From contig ML986629.1 of assembly GCA_010094045.1 (NCBI GenBank), forward strand, positions 124,001 to 188,000: a stretch of 64,000 nucleotides of DNA. The letters are read 5' to 3'. Both the position numbers and the translations under genes were made by a program. The DNA comes from Lojkania enalia (taxonomy: Eukaryota; Ascomycota; Dothideomycetes; Pleosporales). The notes beneath the pieces were generated by a model. It did no database searches. It was not told the origin of the DNA and saw only the letters and a program-made list of their open reading frames with translations. Shown one piece after another: positions 22,914-35,200 of the stretch (within the stretch, counting starts at the first letter, position 1; each line of letters starts with the position of its first letter).

Positions 22914-24363
22914 ATTGTTTAGTTTCTAAAGAACGGCAGTGAGGTACGATAATGGAACAAGGAGTGAAATATGTATAGTATCAACGATTGGAGGAGCTAC
23001 CCGAGCCCTTGACGTGAACGCACTGGAAGGAAAAGAACAAAAAAAAAAAGAGGGATGAAGAGCTGCTATATCGGAGGGGATACGTCCTTTGAGTAGAACA
23101 TTGATGATGTGGAAGGCACAATATATAGTTTCGTACAAGACCTGGATACTGGGTCCCAACTTCAGGGGTAGCATATCGGTAAAGTGAATGTAAATTGCGA
23201 GCCCCCTCGGCAGAAGCAACATCTGCAGGATGCAGACATCAAACACAATCGACCTTGTTAAGACACGGCAAGTCAAGTGTACCAAAACTTCAAGTTAGAG
23301 GTCGACCCGTCTGTTGTGCTTCCTGCGGGCTGACGGCAGTAGCAGAGGAAAGCATTCGCTTCTTGGGCTTCAATAGGTTAAGTTCATACAGAACCCATGA
23401 GCTTGGTAATCGAGCCGTTCACTACCGCATGGCTTGACAGATGTTACAGAGGATGGCACGAGCCAGTCAGGTGCAATCGCTCTGCGAGCTTTCAACACCT
23501 GTTGGATCTGCGATTTTGCAAGCAAAAAACATCGATCCAACAGCGTAAATTTTATTAGGGGCAATGATTGATTGAAGTGAAACATAGGCCCTGCAGAATA
23601 TGAGGCGTTAGATGAAACACTTGTTCGTTAGCGAATAGGAAGGATGCGGAGAAATAAGGCCCGCACTGCCGTGGTGAAACAGCCGCTAGAATTGCTTGTA
23701 TAAGCGATACTTAGGTACAAAGCAATGTCAGTGCACACTTACAACAACAACAACTTAGCCGGTGTGTACTAGGCCTAGGGATCGGGAAATGCTGCCTAAT
23801 GAGGAACATGGGCTCTACTGAAGCCCCAAGCGTGTGAAATGGAGAGGATTGTTCCGCGATGCTCGCAGGCTGTTCTCATGGCAGGGCTTCCGGGCGTTAT
23901 CGTGAGGTGAAATTAACCGTCCAGCTGAGCATGGCGGTAATTCCTGCGCGCATCATGTCGAAGCCATGAATGCGCGTTCGGCCTGCGTACTTGGGATATG
24001 CCACCTATGTTCTGTCCATCAACTGAGCGGCTTTCCTTCGCCAATGGAAGTTTGTTTATCAGTTCGTCGTAGGAGTCTAAAGCAAGAACTTCCAGATATA
24101 GAAATTTATGAGACCTACTATGGCAAGACGACAAGATGATGACGATGCAACTAATGAAAGCGGCCAATGTTGCGACCCCTTTATGTGATCATTTATCGCT
24201 TAAATGACTTTTTCGGGCATAGCCACTGGAACCTGCTCAGCCCCAACCTGACGTGTTCCTTATGCACCTCGAGCTCAGTTATAGCCTAACACAATAAGAG
24301 GACGGACTAGTAGAATCTACTCTGAATAGCTATGAATGCCTCATCCATCAATCTTTGACCAAA
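22914..24363. other. Intergenic, 1.4 kb, no supported gene
   Basis: Holds the divergent upstream regions of the DUF3455 gene (minus) and the ankyrin gene (plus). A 119-codon minus-strand frame at 22926-23285 is hydrophobic but abuts the DUF3455 promoter and has no recognisable pattern. A short (CAA)n run is near 23741. Confidence 0.5.
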
Positions 24364-27300
24364 ATGAAAGGCAGACGAAGCCTTCAGAAGCTGGTTGAGG
24401 AGGCCGGGATTGTGCCCGTCTCTGTCCGACAGCCTTGTCTACCGGCTCCCTCCCAGCCTGCAATTATTGCTAGCGAGGAAGATCATGCCTTAGCACGAAG
24501 CCTGCTTGTAAACCAAAGAAGGAATGATCCAGCTCATCGCGATCCTAGTAAACAACTGAAGAATGTCTTCAGAAGCTCGAAGGAGAAGGAAAAGCTGCGG
24601 GATATCAACCAGTGGGTGTTCTCTCAAGAAGAGGTCGATCAGGCGTTATCTGCTGTAATCGACAAGCCCACTACGAGTCCAGGTCTTATCCAGGCATTTC
24701 TAAGCCTTGGTGCAAAGGTGAACTACATTCAAACACCAGAGGAGAAAAAGAACAAAGGCACTAAGAAGGTCACTGCTGCCGCTCGAAGAAGCACCGTCTT
24801 GCAGCGTGCCGCTACACTTCGCCGAGCCGATTCGGTTAGCCTCCTTGCGAGCTCCGGGGCTGATCAAACGACGTTGGACGAAGGCCTAAAGGCCGCGCTT
24901 TCTGGTAATGATAATTCATGCATCCAGGAGCTTTTACGACATGGAGCAGACATCAACAAGTTTCCAAATTCACTCGCTGATGCTGTTAGATCCAGTGATC
25001 AGAACCTTGTTCGACTACTCTTGAGAGCTCCGAAAGCACTTCGACCGGAAATTATCTCTTCATGTCTGCCCGCTGCCGTCCAGCAGAAATCCGAGTCTAT
25101 CATATCCTTGCTTGTCGGATATGGCGCAGACCCTAATTTTAATGAAGCTAGTGCTTTAAAGATGGCAATATCAGCACACGAATATCGACTGGCTGTTGCA
25201 CTAGTCGCCGGCCCCATCCCATTGACGACGTTGTCACTTCAACGGGCACTCGAACACGTGATGCAGATGCCTACTGCCCACGAAGTTCATCAATTTCTCC
25301 AACTTCTGCTTTCCTGTGGTTTACCCGCCAACAGCGGTAAACTCCCCGGCCTACTTGTTGCTGCTTCAAAGCGAAATGATACGAGACTCGCTCACTTGCT
25401 CATCGATTATGGAGTTTCGACGGGCTTAAACGAAGCCGAATGCCTCAGACACGCGATTGCACATTCTAACTGGGCTCTTACGGACGCGATCCTCGCTACA
25501 CCAATCTCGCCTCGTCATGCATCTGTGGCTCTTACTTTTTTGCCCAGTGATGCGCCAAGACCTGAGAGATTACACGTCATTGATGCCCTAGTACAACGAG
25601 GAGCTAACGGTTCACCCCTCGGTCGCTGGCTTCTGCGAGCTGTCGAAGAGAGCGACTCTTCTTTGATTGATCTATTGGTGAACGTAGGGGCACCGCTTGT
25701 TACTGGTAAACACACGCCAATTCATGCGGCGATCGTGAGAAGAGATTTGCGGAGCTTACAAAAATTATTGAAAGGAAGGTTGCCTCCCCAGGCTCTTGCT
25801 GACGCCTTTCCACTGTTACGCCATGGATACTCCCAAGGTGAACGGTTAGACATTGTCCGGTTACTTCTTCAGCATGGTGCGCGTGGTGCACAAGTCAATC
25901 AAGCACTCATTGATGCCGTTGCTGATACTTCTGTCTCAAGAGATAAGCTTCTCATTGAAGAGCTAATTCAACATGGCGCAATTGTGGATTTTGATAATGG
26001 CAAAGCTCTTCATCTCGCAACAATGCAGGCGGATCTTCCTATCGTCCAAGTGCTCTCTCGGGGTAAACCGTCGCGGAATACAACTTCCACGGCCTTGCCA
26101 TTGGCGTTTTCCCCTAATGGAAGCCGGCACTCAACAACGCTTCAAATATGTGACCTTCTTTTGGCAAACGGCGTTGAACGGCAACCGGCACTCCAAACCC
26201 TCCAGATAGCCATGAATGATGGGAAAAGAAACCTTGATATAATTAGTCGTTTTATTAGCGTAGATGCAGGATTAATAGGACCGGCATTTCAACTTGCCAT
26301 TTCATTCTCCAACAAGCAGATGAAGGCTCCCATCATAACCTATCTTCTTGAAATGGGTATCCAGCAGCCAGTTCTCGACGACGCTCTCGTTACAGAGACC
26401 CGAAATGCTCTAAAAGAAAATGATACAACGATGATAGAGGTACTACTAGATCACGGCGCATCGGTGAATCATTCTGATGGTGAATGTTTAAGCCTTGCCG
26501 TAGCATCGGGACACTGCGCACTCACAAGACTACTACTCTCCGGAAAGGATACGCCGGCAAAATCTACAGTCACAAAGGCCTTCCGCGCCCTTTTCCACGA
26601 TTCGAATATGAAATTTGCTAATCAGTTCGATATTGCGAAGCTGTTACTACCGAGATCGGTAGATCAATCAGCTATTGACTTAGCTTTGCGAACGGTACTC
26701 GATGTCTCCTATGACGAAAATAGTGAAGATTTTATTAACTTCCTTTTGCAACACCACGCAAGCGTCAATACAGCTGATGGGGCATGCTTTGTCCTCGCTG
26801 CACGAAGGCCTGACTTCAAAATCTTCGATAAGCTCCTAATGCATGGACCGGACTTTTCCAGTGTTGTCCCATTGTTGTTGCGAGCAAAGCTCGAAGAAAG
26901 CATCCTTATAAAAGCACTAAAAGAATGTTTCGATCACGGATGTAAGCCGGATTGCCTCGAAAGCGATAGGCCGCTCGAGCCGCCAGCACTCATTCTGGCA
27001 TTGCAAGAGTATCCCCGATCTGAAGCTCTTGTCAAAATATTCTTGAACAATGGCTGCAATCCGAATATTACTGTATCTGATGTTCTGGATTCTCGAGTTG
27101 GGGAGGAAATTATGCCATCTTTGGTGTACGCCTTAGCTCAACCACAAAAAACAATTTCGACTGCGGTGATAATTGCACTTTTAGACGCTGGTGGTATGTA
27201 TATTTGTCCCGATTATCCCTGCTAGCGGGTAGCTCTGACGCTATATAGCTTCTCCTACTCGAACAGCGTCCCAATCGGAGCTTAGCCCAGTCGCAATTGC

Positions 27301-28543
27301 TGCCCGCGAAAGCCGTCCAGATATTATTCAAGAACTGCTTATTCGTGGAGCCGACCCTAGCGTTCGTGATAAATGGAATCGTTCTGCACTTTACTTCGCT
27401 AGTAGTACTTCTATTACCTCCATCGCCGAGACACTTGCTCCTTATGCACTTAAAGACGATGGGAGCCTTCATGAGGCGGCAAGATGCTTACAATTAGATA
27501 TTGCCCGGATATTGGTCAAGTATGGCCACCATCCAAACTTCCCTTCAAGGCTGCACGACGGGAGAACTGCCTTGAGCGAGCTCTGTCTTAATGCTGAAGC
27601 TCTCAATAGCCCCCAGCGCACAAAATTAAGACAATTAATCAGGCTTTTCCTTGATAATGGAGCTAATCCAAAGTTCAAAGTCCGTAACGAGAGGTCAGCA
27701 GTCGTTCTCGCTCTTGATAACCCATACGATGCCCTTGAGGTCACCGAGGCTCTTCTAGAAACAGAAATTTGGGAGGACATTAACGATGAGAAGCATATGT
27801 TCCGCGACGACGCTGGTCTGTGGTACTCACCTATCAAGTACGTTGAGCTAGTCCCAAACCACAGTCGCACCCAACACAGACAAGCTCTCGTCGAGCTCCT
27901 GCAGGACAAAGGCTGTGAGCCCAAATTCTATTCCGAATACGCTCAGCAACCTCCCGGCGCAATCGGAATGCCAGAATCTATAGCGCGGCTCTTTGACCGC
28001 CAGAGAGAACACCAACTTACACTTAAACTCGCCGAAGAAGCAAACGAGCATGCCCGGATGCTCGAAGAATCTACTCACCGCGATCTCCTACGGCGTAAGA
28101 AAGAACGATCAGACGCCGACATGGCCGCCGCAGCAACCGCGCAAGCCCAATACCATCAACTATCCCAGCAAAAGCATGACCAAGAAATGTCGCTCATTCG
28201 TTCCGCCGAGCGCGTCAAACGTTCCGAAAAAGAAGCATGGCACAGCCTCCAGATGTTCCAAGAAGCCGACGCCGCAGCCTCGCGGGCGCGAATAGAGGAA
28301 CAGAAGGCTAGCGCTGCATATTCACATGAGCAGAAGATGGCGGGCGCCAGGATGAAGGAATTGGAACATAGAGCAGGTGTGGAGAGGAAGGCGTTGAAGG
28401 AGAAAGAAGACATGTTTAAGAGAAACGTTGATAGGCAGAAGATGCTGACGGACAGACTAGATGAGAGTGCGCAATTACATGCGAGGTTGAGGCAGGAGAG
28501 GCCGGCGATTGAAGGGCCGTCTCAATGGGGAAGCGTAGATTAG
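24364..28543 (+). CDS. Very long degenerate ankyrin-repeat protein with C-terminal coiled coil
   Basis: Exons 24364-27193 and 27249-28543 around a 55-nt intron (GTATGT..TATATAG); the junction restores LLDAGASPTRTASQ in phase. 1,374 residues from the ATG at 24364; the same frame is open a little upstream without ATG, so an additional 5' exon is possible. The N-terminus is basic. From about residue 110 to 1200 the protein is almost entirely ankyrin-like units recognisable by their second halves: LLRHGADINKF, LLVGYGADPNF, LLLQHGARG, LIQHGAIVDF, LLDHGASVN, LLQHHASVN, LLIRGADPSV, FLDNGANPKF. The canonical TPLH starts are largely lost. Residues about 1200-1360 form a charged Ala/Glu/Lys/Arg-rich coiled coil (EEANEHARMLEES, RSAERVKRSEKEA). 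A protein-interaction scaffold is inferred; partners are unknown. No NACHT or kinase domain is visible. Confidence 0.88.
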
Positions 28544-29445
28544 GGGGTTAGCCTGACGGTAGTAAATTGATGCCTGGACTTGGGTCTCCGGCGTTGGAAT
28601 ACATATATCTGGGATGGATAGGGCGGGTTTGGCGTACCTAGGTAAATGGTTTAAGGAAATCACAAGCCCTCTTCTTCTCTCGAGGCTAGCGGGTCGCGCG
28701 GTTGAACTTCAACCAACTTCCTCGACGCTCCTGAGTGTTACTCGATTGAGTTAGTGCATATATGCGGCATGCCGTAGATCATATTGAAGGAATCTGGATT
28801 CAGGATCTAGCGCGTTGCAGACGCAAGCCAATGTGTTCGGCTCCTCGAGCTCTCTGAAACATTTAACCAGTGTTTGAAGGCCCGGGACGCCTAAATTCTT
28901 CTATTTGCCATAGTCATGATGGCACTTGGGTGGAGTGCGTTGTTGGGCGGTGGTTGTCACAGCGAATTATTCGACAATGTGATTGCTTGCTTGTCTCACT
29001 CGCTCGTGCAAGCATCTAGCTTTGCCGTGCGATGTGGGAAGTGCCAGCAAATGACTCTGTGACACGGGATACGTTTGGTTTTTTGGACCAAAGATGGTAG
29101 GATTATGAAGAAGACGGATTCTGGGATCTAAGTAAATTTTTTGTTGTAACGAATATAGCCTATCAGGACGCAAACAACGAACCCAAAGCACATGGCAATT
29201 AACAGATTATTCAAGGATAAAAACAATCCCTATCTAATTTTGTATATATACTTGTCTGTGTAAAGAGGACAGTCGGTGTACATAATTGTATTAACCAATC
29301 TTCGTCCACATACCCTCTTTTTTTTTTTTTTTTGCGAGCACTCCAACTTCCCCATTTACCTACCAATCAATCCATAGACTCGTCCTCAGCATTTCCAAAT
29401 TCCTGGTTCAAATAGGAAGTGTGAAAGCGGGACCGAAGAGCATGC
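28544..29445. other. Intergenic, no gene seen
   Basis: Between the convergent ankyrin gene and small secreted protein gene. Contains a T16 run at 29318-29333. No coding pattern seen. Confidence 0.5.
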
Positions 29446-30108
29446 TTACTCCTTGATACACTGGTAACTGTATATCTTATCGTTCCAATCCTGTCCGTCG
29501 ACATTGACTAGATTATCGTTACCCGGAAACGAAAGAACGAGGGTGCCTCCATCCGGACCACCAAAGTCCCTGCAAATGTCGTTCCTGGACCCCTCGTTAG
29601 GAACATGCTTCAATTCATTCTATTTCGGGTCGCCCTATCAAAGGTACAGAATCGAATCAAAGGTGGCGTGCGAGTGGATGGCGCATACGTACTTGTAGAA
29701 GAAGCATTTGTACCCCGGATCGGGCCCAATGCTCGACGCGGTGCCAGTGAGCTTCACGCAGTCATCATCAGAGGTGCCGATGCAGTTTTCCCATTTAATG
29801 CAGTTGCCTTGCCAGGCCCAGTGCTCACAAATATAGACCTATGTGTCGTTAGCATTGGCACGCATTCATTGTTGGAGTGTCTGCGGGAAGGTCAAAGTGG
29901 TTGATTATTAGCCAATACTTGGGTGAGAAAGAAATGTATCGGCGATAGATAGATCGGAGAGGATGGGGGTGTGACTTACTCCAGCTTTTTCACAATCATC
30001 GGATACCCTGCCCTCAGTTTCCGGGCGCTTGATTTGGTGGTTCGGCGATGGTGCCGCGAGAGCAAGGCTCGTAAGGAAGAAGAGGAGAATATTCGTCAAT
30101 CTTGGCAT
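29446..30108 (-). CDS. Small secreted cysteine-rich protein (three exons)
   Basis: Assembled by eye from three exons on the minus strand: 30108-29980, 29838-29693 and 29584-29446. The introns are 141 nt (GTAAGT..GCTAACGACACATAG) and 108 nt (GTACGT..CCTAAC..CCAG). All junctions keep frame and give 137 residues. Residues 1-19 form a signal peptide (LTNILLFFLTSLALAAP). The mature part has eight cysteines (including DDC, YIC, GNC, ENC, DDDC, YKC, DIC and YQC), enough for four disulfides, plus aromatic residues (EHWAWQGNC, KCFFYKND) and a C-terminal YSYQCIKE. Size, cysteine content and absence of a known enzyme domain resemble secreted effector-like or cell-wall proteins of filamentous fungi; no role is shown. 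Confidence 0.82.
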
Positions 30109-30926
30109 GCTGATAAGTTCGAATCCCAAGATATTGGTTGATGGAAAGATGGGTTAGATGCTTAAGTGCTTTTATACACTGCGTCTTCGCCTGGAGGCTG
30201 GTAAATCCGGACTGCAATATCTGGCCACCCTTTATATTCATGTTTGGCCGGATGGAGCAAAGCAAGGCATAGTCGGTGCTTGATGGCCTTGCACCTAATT
30301 GGGTAAATGATGATTATTGTGTGGTGTTGATTACAGACTATCGCTAGGGTCGGTAACCTATGAGATTGTATTCATGTTACACATACACGACGTAACACGC
30401 AAACCTCTTCTATGTTGTGCGCGCAACAACAGTAGTGATCATGCGACAAGCGTTCGAAAGATCTGAGAGGCTTCCGAGGCCGGACATATATATTGATGCG
30501 TGAGTCCTGGCTGGGGTTGGGGCTGCGGCATATATTTTAGTCCGGAGACTTTGACGTGTGGCGACCCTGCGCTGGAAGAAACTTCTTATCGTGGCTATGT
30601 GCGTGATCGTGTGGAATTCTCGGAACCATTAGTTTGCGATGTGTAGTACATGTTTACGCGATGTACGCGTCACTAGCGGAGGACGCAAAGAGATGGTGAA
30701 CATGATGAAGATAGACGGTCCCTTGCGCCTTCTTTGCACTTGCATTAGAACGCCGCAGCAACTACAGAAATACATACACCGCGAGCCAAATCAGTGGTGG
30801 TATCTTCGCGTGCCCAAACAAATACCACAGCAAAACGCCCCGAGTCCAGAATGCTATGCCCAAAGTGCGCTCGAAACAAGGAGAAAGTACAGCCGTTACA
30901 GTCCAATCCAACCTGGCGGTGGCAAC
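30109..30926. other. Intergenic, no gene seen
   Basis: Promoter side of the small secreted protein gene and 3' side of the TMEM115-like gene. Short plus-strand frames near 30639-30994 show no protein-like features. Confidence 0.5.
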
Positions 30927-32083
30927 TTATGAAGCCGGTTTATCAGGTTCGTCGTGTCGTTCAGGCTCGTAGTTTGTCTCCCCAAGCATGTTAGTATTGA
31001 CAGGGGCAGCCGGGGAAGCTGTCGTTGCAGGCTGTCCTCGGCCAGCGGCGGCGTGCAATCGCTGGTCTAAAGCCTTGAGAGCAAGTGCCCTTCTACGTTC
31101 GGCCTCTGCGCGTGTTGCTCCTCCCTTCCCACCTCGGCTGTTCGGGTTCATGATGCTCGGCAGCCCACCCTCGGCGCGAGCATTGGCCTGCTCGTTGCCC
31201 GCGTCGATATCTTCGGCTGAAAATGGCGTGCACACTCTTAGGGACACAAGGATATTGTAAACCTGGTCGGCCAACGTTGCAACCGGGGTCTGGATAGGTT
31301 CGGGGAAGAAGTGTGCAAAGGCGAATGTGTCGGAGGCGTCGCCTTTGATGACGGAGCCGTCGCCGGTGGCTGCAGAGGAGAGCGAAGGGCTGATACGGTA
31401 GAAACGAAGGTATACCCAGGCGGTCATGAAACCGAACCAAGCCAGAAACATGGCCGTCTCAGTGCCCAGGACGATGCCCGAGATTGTGTTCGCAAGGAGG
31501 AAAATGGCGGGGAAATGCTTCACGCGCATTCGAACGAGACCTTTAGCGATTGCAACAGTGTGCTCGGGGACGAGCTGCTTGAAGGACACGAGGAAGCCTG
31601 CTTGGATAGCGATGCCGCCCGAAATGGTGGTTGTGCTTTGCAGGTTAGTCAGGGTCGAGTTGCGCCTCAAGCTATAGGAACTTACAGTGTGGCAGCATTC
31701 CTCGACAGCACATAACCGACTATGTAGAGCAAGAAGCTCAAGAGATTTGGAATCATAGAAACGAACAGAATAAACTTGGTGAACTCTTTGGAGCTCCATG
31801 CGCGCTCGAGATAGCGGCCGCCATAAAAGAGGGTAAGCCCCGTTATAATGAGACCTAGGACATTCTGCTCTACTAACGTCGCTAGCAGAAACACCCATGG
31901 ATACATGATGGACACGCCTGGTATTATCGCAAGGTAGGGAACGCCGTTGCCGACGCCGGTCAGCGGCTTTTCTGCCTTCTCGATCCAGCTCGCTTGCGGT
32001 CGAAGCATTGCGTTGAGGGCTGTGAAGGCGACCAGTAGCCCGAGCAGACTCCGTGTTAACGGCGGGAGATTTATGCGAGCCAT
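30927..32083 (-). CDS. TMEM115/DUF1751-like rhomboid-related membrane protein
   Basis: Exons 32083-31686 and 31635-30927 around a 50-nt intron (GTAAGT..CTGACTAACCTGCAAAG); 368 residues beginning MARINLPPLTRS. About six hydrophobic segments lie in the first 210 residues: roughly 8-26, 48-70, 71-90, 100-127, 133-150 and 165-200. The pattern VFLLATLVEQNVLGLI, then FYGGRYLERAWSSKE(F/L), is characteristic of the TMEM115 family (DUF1751; yeast YOL107W), rhomboid-like proteins of the Golgi/ER without protease residues. No catalytic Ser-His pair typical of active rhomboids is seen. The last about 150 residues are a cytosolic, polar tail (GGKGGATRAEAERRRALALK). A role in Golgi/ER trafficking is inferred from the family only. 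Confidence 0.88.
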
Positions 32084-32540
32084 GGCGGATGTGATGCGGT
32101 GAGGGCTCGATCGAGCAGGCGTGGGATGAAGAAAGGAGCAGGCGTGAGCAATGCGCCGCTGGTCTCCGGCGCTGTACTCAATGAATGCTGGCGGCGTAAG
32201 GCCTTGATGTCTTGGGCAGAGCGTGAGGAACTGGTATATAATAGAAGCGGCGCGCAACAGCAGCGGGAATCGGCAGGCCTGTGGACACGGTGATCGAGTG
32301 AGAGGTGTCGGCCCCGTGCTTCATTAGAGCAATTGTCTTCGGTGGCAGATCCCGATCTGGGCCCAGCCCGCACGGGCCACCAACCTCCTCCATCTGAAGC
32401 CGGGAGCATCGCATTTCATATGCGATGACAATGCCCTTCTGCTGACTCAAATGGCCTGTCTCGAATTCTGTATCTAGATATATCACGGATCTCTATCAAA
32501 CTTTCTTTACAGGTTGCACATCTCCCACCATGGTCTTAGC
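32084..32540. other. Intergenic 0.46 kb
   Basis: Contains the promoter of the TMEM115-like gene and the 3' end region of the minus-strand SDR. No coding pattern supported. Confidence 0.5.
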
Positions 32541-33380
32541 TCACCTCCCCATCCACCCTCCGTCCACAGTCAGCACCTCTCCGCTCACATACGCAGAAGC
32601 CGCACTTGCTAAATACACAATTGCCCCCTTGAAGTCCTCCGGAGCTCCCCATCTTCCTGCCGGTATCCTGGCCAGGATGCTAGTAGCGCGCTCTCTGTCC
32701 TCCATCAAGGCAGTGTTCATCTCTGTTGCGATATATCCAGGCGCAATCGCATTGACAGAAATCCCTTTGGAAGCCCACTCGTTGCTCAATGCCTTGGTAA
32801 GCTGCGCGACGCCTCCCTTTGAGGCTGCATATGCAGGTACTGTAATCCCGCCTTGGAATGAGAGGAGGGATGCGACGTTGATAATCGACCCTCTTCGATC
32901 AAGTGGCAAGGACGGTTCCTGCTCAAGCATATGCGCGCCCACATCCCGACAAAGCGCAAAGGTAGCGCTGAGATTGACCTGTAGTACTTCTTGCCAGTCG
33001 TTGTCCGGAAACTTATGGGCTGGGTGACGACGCTGGATTCCACCGCAGTTAAGCAGGACGTGAATTCTATGGCCGTCTTTTAGAATCGAAGGAACAAGAG
33101 CGGAGACTGAGGACGGTGAAGAGAGATCTGCAGTATAGATGGTAGCTTTACGCCCAAGCGATTCGATGGCTTGTTTCGTGGACTGATTTGAGGTGTCCCT
33201 CTATCTCGATTGTTAGTATAAGGAACTCGAAATGAAGCAATTGATAGGTACCTGAACAAGGAGAATATCTGCGCCTGCCTCCGCCAGTGCGAGGGCCATA
33301 GCCTGGCCGATTCCTCGTGTGCCGCCCGTTATGAGGGCCGTTTGGCCTTCTAATGAAAACAATTGCTGAACAGACGCCAT
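32541..33380 (-). CDS. Short-chain dehydrogenase, 2-deoxy-D-gluconate 3-dehydrogenase (KduD)-like
   Basis: Exons 33380-33252 and 33200-32541 around a 51-nt intron (GTACCT..ACTAACAATCGAGATAG); 262 residues, classical SDR size. Cofactor motif TGGTRGIG at 18-25, an NCGGI motif in place of the usual [16 protein letters not shown] with the catalytic Ser at 154, and YAASK with Tyr 167 and Lys 171. After these come [13 protein letters not shown] and the C-terminal [12 protein letters not shown] typical of this subgroup. Closest named family by pattern is 2-deoxy-D-gluconate 3-dehydrogenase/gluconate 5-dehydrogenase, NAD-dependent enzymes of sugar-acid and polyol breakdown. Replacement of the second Asn of NNAG by Cys is unusual but occurs in this branch. 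It shares a 470-bp divergent promoter with the zinc dehydrogenase, suggesting co-regulation and a common pathway. Confidence 0.9.
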
Positions 33381-33850
33381 AGTGTTGTTGTTTATTTTGG
33401 AGTTCAATGCGGGGTATCAAAAACTTTCTTGAGATTGCTAGAGCCGTCCCAAACTCCTCCAGATCGATATAAGAACGTCTAGAATAGCTATCTATGAATT
33501 GAAAAGGTGTCTCGTAGAGTTCGGACTCACTTGGTCTCAGCGTCCAAACCCTCCTTCATACATTCCTAACGATTTCCGAAGCAATATTTGGAGGGCAGCG
33601 CCACCCGTGCGCGTCGGCATTTGAAATGCGGGACATCAGATGCCGAACGGGGCAGTTCTCTCCACTCCAGAACGAACAATTATCGAATCTTTTCCGAGGC
33701 AGTATGAAGGACGCACTTAGTTCCGATGATATGCCCCGATGACCCTATTTCTTCTAATCTTATTTTTCCTTCTCAATTGTACGACTGCTAACTTTTTAAC
33801 CTTGTGTTGTTTGAAATTTTACCCCGCATTGTAGATTTGGAGATTTAGAA
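33381..33850. promoter_or_regulatory. Bidirectional promoter of the SDR and zinc-dehydrogenase genes
   Basis: The 470-bp interval separates two divergent start codons (33380 minus, 33851 plus) of genes for related polyol/sugar oxidoreductases. No single regulator site can be named with confidence. Pyrimidine-rich stretches precede the plus-strand start. Confidence 0.6.
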
Positions 33851-35200
33851 ATGGCTACAACGCAAACATCAGATGCTACACCCAACTCGAGGCAAATTCG
33901 CGCCTCTGTGCTTCATGGTGCGAAGGATCTAAGAATTGTACATCTTCCGCAACATTTAAATAACTCGGTGTTTACAACACCTAGGAAACCCGCAAATTGT
34001 CCCCTCCAGGCCCCAACGACCTGCAGGTATCTATTCGCGCCACCGGTCTCTGTGGTTCGGATCTGCATTACTATCGGCATTATCGTAATGGGGACATTAT
34101 TGTCCGCGAACCTATGTCTCTGGGTCATGAATCAGCTGGTGTCGTCGTAGACGTTGGCCCAGAAGTCAAGGGCTTCAAAGTTGGGGACAAGGTTGCATTG
34201 GAAGTGGGACTCCCTTGTGAACAATGCGAGAGATGTAAAGAGGGTCGCTACAATATCTGCAAGCAGATGAAGTTTAGGAGTAGTGCGAAGGCATTTCCGC
34301 ATGCGCAGGGGACCTTGCAAGATAGAATTAATCATCCCGCTGCATGGTGTCATAAGTGAGTAAATTGTTGTAAATTCTATGGGAAAACAAAATGAAGAAT
34401 TGAATGAGCAAAACTTACCAGCAGTCAGACTTCCTGAAAACGTATCGTTAGATCTAGGCGCAATCCTTGAACCACTTGGGGTTGCTATACACGCTTCGAG
34501 GAGAGCACAGCTTGCAGCTGGCGCAACCGTTCTAGTGTTCGGCGCAGGCGCAGTTGGGTTGTTAGTGGCAGCAATGGCAAAGATTTCCGGTGCTAGTATA
34601 GTGGTCATAGCTGATATTGATGCCGGACGAGTCAACTTCGCAGTGAAGAATAAGTTCGCACATAGAGGCTTCACCGTTCCACTGAAGCGAGGAAACACAA
34701 TAGAAGAGGACCTTGAAATTGCAAAGGAGACATCTGTGGATATTGGCAGGATTAAAAAAGAGGGCGATGATGTAGTTGGAGAGGTGGATGCTGTTTTCGA
34801 GTGCACGGGAGTTCCATCGTGTTTGCAAGCTTCGATATACGTAAGTTCACCACCATCAGCATTAGAACCGCCCCTCATCAATTTCCAGGCAACTCGACCG
34901 GGCGGCAAAGTCCTGCTCATAGGCATGGGAACTCCCATCCAGAATCTCCCCATCTCTGCCGCAGCTCTTCGCGAAGTCGATCTTGTGGGTGTTTTCCGAT
35001 ACGCAAACACCTACCCGACAGGCATCGAAGTGGTATCGAAGAAAGGTCCAGACTATCCAGACTTTTCAAAACTTGTTACTCATCGATTCAAGGGCCTTGA
35101 ATCAGTGATCGAAGCATTTGAAATGGCAGCAAAAACAAAAGATGACAATGGTAAGCTGGTCATTAAGGTCGTTCTTGATACCGAAGAGTTGAGTTCGTAA
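33851..35200 (+). CDS. Zinc-dependent sorbitol/xylitol-type dehydrogenase (MDR family)
   Basis: Four exons: 33851-33937, 33985-34355, 34429-34840 and 34889-35200. The introns are 47, 73 and 48 nt; the second ends at GCAGTCAG, which alone restores WCHKLPENVSLDLGAILEP. 393 residues. GLCGSD (Cys 52), GHE (His 77, Glu 78) and the Glu of LEPLGVAIHA form the catalytic zinc site. Cys 107, 110, 113 and 121 (CEQCERC..YNIC) form the structural zinc site. GAGAVGLL is the nucleotide-binding motif, and Asp in VVIADIDAGR indicates NAD+ rather than NADP+. Family: polyol dehydrogenases (sorbitol, xylitol or L-arabinitol), oxidising a secondary alcohol to a ketose; the exact substrate cannot be told from sequence. 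It lies in a cluster with the SDR and the Gfo/Idh/MocA enzyme. Intron 3 is a multiple of three without a stop. Confidence 0.93.

Noticed and set aside
22926..23285. 119-codon hydrophobic minus-strand frame
   Set aside because: Lies in the promoter of the DUF3455 gene, has no recognised pattern, and contains a homopolymer-derived segment.
30112..30125. TTCGAATCCC, reminiscent of a tRNA T-loop
   Set aside because: No matching acceptor, D-arm or anticodon stem around it; it lies just upstream of the small secreted protein start.
34356..34420. Earlier acceptor (TTACCAG) for intron 2 of the zinc dehydrogenase
   Set aside because: It shifts the frame; only the acceptor ending at 34428 restores the conserved WCHKLPENV segment.
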